From Magnolia sinica (taxonomy: Eukaryota > Streptophyta > Magnoliopsida > Magnoliales > Magnoliaceae), in assembly GCF_029962835.1 (NCBI RefSeq), contig NC_080588.1:65062001-65126000 (forward strand): DNA of 64,000 nt. Reading direction: 5' to 3'. Positions 57,858 to 64,000 of this stretch are shown here, one piece after another (position 1 is the stretch's first letter; every line of letters starts with the position of its first letter). The notes under the pieces are model-generated. The model searched no databases, was not told the DNA's origin, and worked only from the letters and a program-made list of their open reading frames with translations. The position numbers and the translations under genes are program-made.

Positions 57858-60800
57858 ATCCATGAATCTCTCCAATAAGATTGAAACTATCCGTGTTAAG
57901 TTGGATAGGAAAAAATTTTCCCTGTGGCAATTTCAATTCAAGCATTTTCTAGTAGGAAAGAATCTCTACGACTATGTGGATGGTTCTATGGACAAACCAA
58001 ATGATGAAAAGGAACTCCTACCTTGGACCACAAATAATTGGAAGATGGTCACATGGATCCTAGACAATTTTGAGAGCAACATTGCAATTAACCTCACATC
58101 ATTTGAGATAGCATCCGAAATATGGACTTACTTGAAAATGTAGTATCAACAATCAAATCACGCCCGTCGCTATCAGGTAGATTATGAGCTGTCAAAATTA
58201 GAACAAGGAACTCTGAGTATAGAAGATTTCTATTCTAAACTTACCACCCTTTGGCATGAGATTCAACTTATGGATCCAGTTATTCCCACTGCGGCAGTAG
58301 AGACGGTGAAGATGCTTCGCGACACAAGTAAATTGATGCAATTTCTATATAAACTCCGTCCGGAGTTTGAGCCAACTCAGGCCACTCTGATGAACCGACC
58401 TCAACTTCCATCTGTTGAGGCAGCTCTATCTAATTTGATGGCAGAAGAGACACGTTAGAAAACCCTTGCTTCCATGAGAGAGATTGTTCCTGATGCTGCC
58501 CTCATCACTCGCAATTTTTCAGGAAAGTCACGAGACATGTTGAAAATTAAATGTTTTGAGTGTAATGGATTTGGTCATGTGGCTACTCGTCGTCCCAACA
58601 AAAAAGCAACTCTGAATTCCTCTAGACTAAGTACTCTATTTTGTCGATACTAAAAACAAGAAGGATATGATATAGCCAATTGCCTGACTCGCCCTCCTCT
58701 ACCCCCTCACTACTAGCGACATATACGTGCATTTCTGGCCTCCTCTACTGAGAAGCTTGACTCATCATCCATGGCCCTATCGGTGCAGACTAATCTGCTT
58801 TCCCCCGAACAAATTCAGCAAATCCTCCAAGTGATGGGTTCTTCGGGTTCAATAGGTAATATTGATCCTAGAAATCGTTGGTATATTGACTCAGAGGCAT
58901 CTAATCATATGACTGGAGACCTTTCTTATCTGATTGATTGTGTCTCATATAGAGGAGTGGGTTCCATCTATACTGCGGATGGAAACTATTTATCTATCTC
59001 TCATATCGGGTCCTTGAAAGTCTCACCTTCATCATCTCTAAATTTCTTCCTTTGCAAAGTGTTTTATGTTCCTAAATTATCTGCCAACTTGGTTTCAGTT
59101 GCTCAACTAGTGGAAAATAACTGTTTGATTTTGTTTTCTCAATCTGTTTGATTCATAGAGGATCTGGAAACAAGGAAGCTGATTGGGAAGGGCCATAAGA
59201 GACGAAGGTTGTTCACTTTGGAGTTCGATCCTGGGGTCGTCTCATCTAGTTGTTTTTTTCTTCCATCTTCTCATGATATTTCTTTTGCTAATAAATACTG
59301 GAAACTTTGGCATAGTCGTTTAGGGCATCCCAATTCTAAGAACATGCTTTTCTTATTTAGATATGGTCTTTTGAATGATGAAATAAATATTAGCCTCATT
59401 TCCATTGATATGAACTATGTTAGTTGCAAAGTATGTAAATCTACTGCATTGCACTTTTCATTGAGTAACTCTCGTACTCATAATCTGTTTGATCTCGTTC
59501 ATACTGATGTTTGGGGTCCATCTCCCATCATGGCTCCTGGTGGTTCGTTGTATTACATCGTCTTTGTGGATGATTTTTCAAGGCACACTTGGATTTATTT
59601 CATGAAGCACAAGTCTGAAGCATTCAGACAATTTTCATCATATGTGGAGACCCAACTTGCAAAGAAAATTAAAGTTCTACAATCTGACTCTAGGGGAGAG
59701 TATATGTCTTACGAGTTTGAAACTTTTCTACGTTCGAATGGTACTATACATCAGCGAACGTGTCCTCACACACCGGAACAGAATGAAGTAGCAGAACGCA
59801 AGAATCAGCACATTATTGAGGTTGCAACCACCATGATGGAATATGCACGTGTCCCAAAATTTCTTTGGAAGCAAAATCAACAGTTGTGTATCTGATCAAT
59901 CGATTACCTTCTAGTGTTTTGGCCAACCGAAAAACTCCCACGTTCTTTCTTCATGACAAAGATCCAGATTATAGTCGGTTAAGAGTGTTTGGATGCATTG
60001 CTTTTGTTCATCTTCCAGAGCGAGAACAAGATAAGCTCAGCCCAAGAGCGGTTAAATGTGTATTTCTTGGATATAGGGGGCATCAGAAAGGGTATCGTTG
60101 TTATGATCCATGTGCTCGTCGTGTTCGTGTGTCTAGACATGTCACATTCTTTGAAAATTTACTATATTATAAAGTTGTCTATTCATCTCCATCAATTACC
60201 ATTGTTCCATCTTCCATTTCTCATATGTCCTCTTTTGAAGAAAATCATTCTATGCCTCCTTCCTCTCCTCCTCTACAAGTGTACCAACGTCATGTGAAGC
60301 TTCTCTCTTGGGTCCTCTCCCACAGTTGCTCCTGCTTCCGATCAGGTGTCCTCTTCTCCTATAGCGCAGGTAACTGTCCCGCCTTCCACTGAGATCTAAT
60401 TACGTTGTTCCAATCGTCCGTCTATTGCTCCCTGTCGATTAAATCTTTTTGCCTCTCATCATGCCTTGTTTTCTAGATTAGATTCCTTGGTTATCCCTAC
60501 TTCTTATTCTCAGGCATATACACAACCATGTTGGGTAAAGGCCATGGATGATGAGATTCAGGCACTCGAGGAGAATGCTACTTGGACACTGGTTCCATTA
60601 CCTGAGGGGAAGCAAGTGATAGGTAGCAAATGGGTAGATACTATGAAATTAAAATTTGATGGGAGCTTAGATCGATACAAAGCTCGGTTAGTGGCCCAGG
60701 GCTATAAACAAGATTATGGAGTTGATTATAATGAGACATTCGCTCCAGTGGAAAAAATGAAAACGGTCTGCTCCTTGATCGCTATAAGTTCTTCTAAAGG

Positions 60801-62028
60801 TTGGCAACTCAGTCAATTCGATGTCAAGAATGTTTTTCTCCGTGGGAATCTCAAAGAAGAAGTTTACTTGAAGCAACCTCCCGATTATAAGTCCAAAGAT
60901 CCACGCTTAGTTTGCAAGCTATCAAAAGCTTTATATGGGGCTGAAACAAGCACCAAGAGCGTGGTTTGAAAATTTTCATCAGGTGTTAACCTCAGCAGGC
61001 TATTCTCAAAGCCAATATGACTCATCCTGTTTATTTTCAAATCCGATTCAGGTCTTGTCGCTTTATTGGTCTATGTTGCTAATAATCTCATCACAGGCAA
61101 TGACGTGCAAGGTATTGTCGATCTTAAATCATTACTTCACTCCTCGTTTCATATGAAGGACATGGGGCCATTAACATATTTTTTGGGTCTTGAAATTTCT
61201 CGTAATGCTAGAGGTTATCTCATGAGTCAACGGAAGTATACTTGTGAATTGATCAAGCAATTAAACCTTATGGATAACAAGACCTATGAGACTCATCTGG
61301 AATTAAATATCAAGTATGGGAAAGATGATGGAGACCTTCTCTCAGATGTTACATCCTACAGGCAGCTGGTGGGGAGCTTAGTCTATCTCATTATGTCTCG
61401 TCCTGATATCTCATATGTACTTCATGTTGTTAGTTAGTTTGTTGAGGCACCTTGCACATTGCATATGACGACAGTTCATCGCATTATTCGATACCTTCGA
61501 GATACCCTCAATCAGGCAATTCTCTTTCCATCATCGCATGATCTACAATTATCCACTTACTCTGACATAGACTGGGCAGGTTGTCCCATTTCAGGCCGGT
61601 CCACTACTGACTATTGTATTTTCTTGGGACAATCATTGGTTAGTTGGAAGTGTAATAAGTAAACCACAGTATCTAGATCCAGCATAGAAGCCGAATACCG
61701 TGCAATGCCAGAGGCATGTGGTGAAATTACTTGGTTCAAGGGATTGTTGACAGATCTTGGGATTCATTTGTCTTTGTCGACTCCATTACATGCTGACAAC
61801 CTAAGTGCTATTCAGTTGGCTTCCAATCCAGTATTTCACGAGCGCACTAAACACATTGAAGTTGACTGCCACTATGAGAGAGACAAATACACAGCTGGAA
61901 TCATTTCTCTTCCCCATGCAACATCAGAACTACAACTTGCTAATTTCTTTACCAAAACTATGACCTCATCACGTCATAGGTTTCTTCGTGGCAAACTGAT
62001 GTTGGTTCATTATCCCACATCAGTTTGA
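57858..62028 (+). pseudogene. gag-pol of copia-A, inactivated
   Basis: Order gag, protease, integrase, RT, RNase H. Gag: IRVKLDRKKFSLWQFQFKHF. Zinc knuckle CFECNGFGHVATR (58552) has lost its last Cys. Protease DSEASNHMTG (58888) has E for G in the catalytic DSG. Integrase: HSRLGHPN, CKVC, HTDVWGP, QSD and AERKN are present. RT: YKARLVAQGYKQDYG, QFDVKNVFLRG; the YVDD box reads YVAN (about 61066-61080), removing both catalytic Asp. RNase H: YSDIDWAG, SSIEAEYRAM and HIEVDCHY. At least six in-frame stops plus frameshifts near 59870, 60945 and 61055. Non-functional by several independent changes. Confidence 0.9.
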
Positions 62029-62037
62029 GGGGAGGTA

Positions 62038-62214
62038 TGAGAATATTGTGTATATGACTGTCATGGATTATCATTAGTTGTAACATACTATATATAGAGA
62101 AGCTCTAAATAGGTTTCCTTGTTTAGAATTGTAGAGTAGTTATTTAAACCCAACTTTAGGTTGAAGCAATATAGAAAAATATCAAGGAGAATTTTCCAAA
62201 ATCTTGTTCTATCA
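62038..62214 (+). repeat. 3' LTR of copia-A
   Basis: 177 bp, TG...CA, about 95% identical to the 5' LTR. The TATA-like motif here reads ACTATATATAGAG. Confidence 0.9.
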
Positions 62215-63206
62215 GGGAGATCAAGACAGCCTCATATTATGGAGCTTCAGGTATTTGGAAAGCCATTAATTCAATTGCTCCTTTGTTCAATCATGGTGTG
62301 GTCTTCTCTCTCAGGAATGGGTCGCGTATTCGCTTATGGGAGTAGTCTTGGTGTGGAGAAAGGCCTTTGGAGGTAAATTTTCCATCCTTGGCAAGGTTAG
62401 CACCCATGAGGAATATCTCAATTGCCAATTGTTTCTCCCATACAAATGGCGGAGGAGCATGGTGTTCCCCATGTCGAAGAGCCTTAGGCCCTTAACAGAC
62501 GATGAGGCAACAGATCTAGCAATTCTTTTGGGGCTGCTCCACAACATTCATCCTTCTCCGGCTATTCAAGATCAATGGGTATCTAAGAGATCATTGAATG
62601 GAAGATTTTCAATCGGGTTCTACATGATGCTTAGGAAACCGTCAACTTCGAGCTCACCAAAAAAATTTCATGCATTCTGGTTCTATGGGGCACCCCCCAT
62701 GGTGGCATTTTTTGCTTGGCTAGTCAATCGAAACAGAATCTTAACCATAGATAATCTCCAGAAAAGATTAATGGTCCTTCCCAACATTTGTCTATTGTGT
62801 ATGAGCGATGTAGAGTCTATAGATCACATCCTTTTCATTGCTCATTTATGCAACATGTATGGAACATGTTCCTACAAGCATTTGGTTCTCGGTGGGCCAT
62901 GCCTCAATCAGTCACTGAGTTATTTTGGGTGTGGCATGGAAGTCCAATGCCACAGGTTTTGCTTCTGACATGGCGCCTCGTCTCACTAGCAGTCCTGTGG
63001 AATATTTGGAGATAACACAATAATCGATGTTTCTGTAATAAACATCGATTGTTGGAAGAGATAATGTGGCAATCAAAAGTCTATGTTTGGGTTGTGATTC
63101 TAGGTTGTAATCTGATTAACTATTTGGGATGTATTTTTTCTGCTTTGTCAGTTGTCAGTGTAGCTTCTCAATAAAAAACAGTTACTATTATCCTTTTTTT
63201 AAAAAA

Positions 63207-64000
63207 ATGAGTTGTTTTCTGTGGAAAATGTCGACTACAAGTGGTTCAGAGGTTACTTTTAATGTTTCTGGGACCACAAGTTCCATATCAACCATCGGTG
63301 TTTATGGTAACAATCCTTGTGTGCAGATCACAACTGTGAAATTGAATGGCACTAATTTCCATGAATGGTCTTAATCCACCAAAATGTGTATTGGCAGGCA
63401 AGGAAAACTAGGGTATGTGAACGGCCGGGAGAAGGAACCAGCTACTAATGATTTTTCATATGATAAGTGGGAGCAAGAGAACTTGATGGTGATGTCTTGG
63501 TTACTTAACTCCATGCAACCTCATATTAGCAAAGGATTATTGCTCATGTGGACAGCCAAAGAAGACTGGGATAAAGTTACTAGAACTTATTCCCAGTGGC
63601 AAAATATTGCTATATATCAGCAACACCATGAAATTGCTATTATTCATCAAGGGGAGAAGATCTTAGCTACTTATTATTCCACTATTCAAAGTCTATGGCA
63701 AGAGTTGGAACATTATCAATTGTTACAATGGGATACTAACGCTAATAGGGACAGACATAAAAAACAGGTCGAACAGATTAGAACATTTGATTTCTTAGCT
63801 GGTTTGAATTCTACGCAAGAGTAGACAATGTATAGATTTTGGCAAAGATGAGCTTCCGTTATTGGACTAACTTTATTCCCTGGTTTAGAGTGAAGAATAG
63901 TAGAAGAAAGGCATGCAGCCAATTTCTTCCAACAGCAATCATTCAGCTCTTGTAGTCTCTTCTAGCTCCTCTTGAGGGTGCAAAAGGAATCAGTCAAAAG
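63207..64000 (+). pseudogene. gag of copia-B (partial)
   Basis: From ATG at 63208 (MSCFLWKMSTTSG) or 63229. VKLNGTNFHEWS is the copia gag N-terminal motif, followed by a TAA where a basic residue is usual. The main block (63384-63824) has YVNGREKEP, YDKWEQENLMVMSWLLNSM, AKEDWDKV and FDFLAGLN, matching UBN2-type copia gag. Another stop after STQE and more downstream show it is decayed. Continues past the right edge. Confidence 0.85.

Larger units (their letters stand above)
56631..62214 (+). mobile_element. Ty1/copia retrotransposon with both LTRs (copia-A)
   Basis: 5,584 bp: LTR 56631-56809, primer site TGGTATCAAAGC (56810-56821), leader, gag-pol, polypurine tract TTGAGGGGAGGTA (62025-62037), LTR 62038-62214. 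Flanking bases GGGAT and GGGAG agree at 4 of 5 positions. LTRs differ by 9 substitutions (8 transitions) and a 2-bp indel by hand count. It sits in LINE-B between KEGD and the YGASGIWK block, so it is younger than the LINE. The leader carries its own MITE insertion (57477-57836). Confidence 0.92.
54236..63206 (+). mobile_element. L1-type LINE (LINE-B), split by a MITE and a copia element
   Basis: 5'-truncated LINE of about 2.7 kb once insertions are removed, bounded by 12-bp repeats ATGAGTTGTTTT (54224-54235, 63207-63218) and ending in an A-tract. Pieces: 54236-55622, 56266-56630 and 62215-63206. Blocks in order: RSRAPWL (about 54375), RT domain with SRGLRQGNPLSHLLF (about 55190-55235) and an intact QFADD (about 55348-55362), YLGLPL, KLSTWKS, FLWQGAEKKHKFSL, YGASGIWKAINS, then RPLTDDEATDL and zf-RVT near 62780-62840. 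Premature stops and frameshifts (for example after YDNMD near 55067) make it inactive. Its 3' end resembles the fragment at 11336-12154. Confidence 0.9.
53490..64000 (+). mobile_element. Ty1/copia element split by a LINE (copia-B), runs off edge
   Basis: Left part: 5' LTR, primer-binding site and leader (53490-54235). Right part: gag (63207 onward), cut by the window edge. The two halves rejoin at ATGAGTTGTTTT, present at 54224-54235 and 63207-63218, which is the LINE target duplication. Restored orientation and order (LTR, primer site, leader, gag) support one element. Protease, integrase, RT and the 3' LTR would lie beyond 64000. Confidence 0.8.

Overview
This is nuclear DNA from a flowering plant. 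Genes are split by introns with plant-type splice sites, and the sequence is packed with plant LINEs, Ty1/copia elements, SINEs and MITEs. About 15 copies of one fold-back repeat (arms resembling GTGGGCCCACCATGATGTATG and CACACCGTCCATCCATTTT) suggest a woody magnoliid; that lineage call is inference from memory of such repeats.

Layout. 1-2198: the 3' part of an L1-type LINE. 2406-13855 (minus): a nearly complete lariat-debranching enzyme gene (DBR1). Nine exons can be joined in frame. Exon 1 contributes only two codons, one intron has a GC donor, and several introns hold transposon fragments. 13.9-21.2 kb: intergenic, with MITEs, GGGCTGGGC-rich repeats and a possible 75-aa gene (18401-18628, minus). 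21198-26639: a 5.4-kb non-coding LTR retrotransposon (LARD) with both LTRs and a 5-bp target duplication. 27285-30790: a decayed copy of the 3' end of the starch-synthase-like gene. 30.9-36.5 kb: a dense fold-back MITE cluster, including a 965-bp inverted repeat. 36788-37200: a PIF/Harbinger-like MITE. 38.4-39.9 kb: two ACC-synthase pseudogene fragments, tail to tail. 40876-42890: the 3' half of a copia element (minus). 44613-49398 (minus): the last eight exons of a starch-synthase-like (GT5 family) gene whose upstream exons I cannot find. 49.9-52.3 kb: an RTE-type LINE broken by a SINE and by a 921-bp insertion. 53.5-64 kb: a three-level nest in which a copia element is split by a LINE, and the LINE is split by a hAT-like MITE and a second copia element.

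The two real genes act in separate processes. DBR1 opens the 2'-5' bond of excised intron lariats in the nucleus. The starch-synthase-like protein would act on plastid starch, but lacks the usual catalytic PCG-type motif. No rRNA, tRNA, CRISPR array or organelle-derived segment was recognised. I found no clearly new multi-gene system. The most unusual structures are the ACC-synthase inverted pair, the micro-exon start and GC-AG intron of DBR1, the real-plus-decayed pair of starch-synthase loci, and the nested insertions dated by their target-site duplications.
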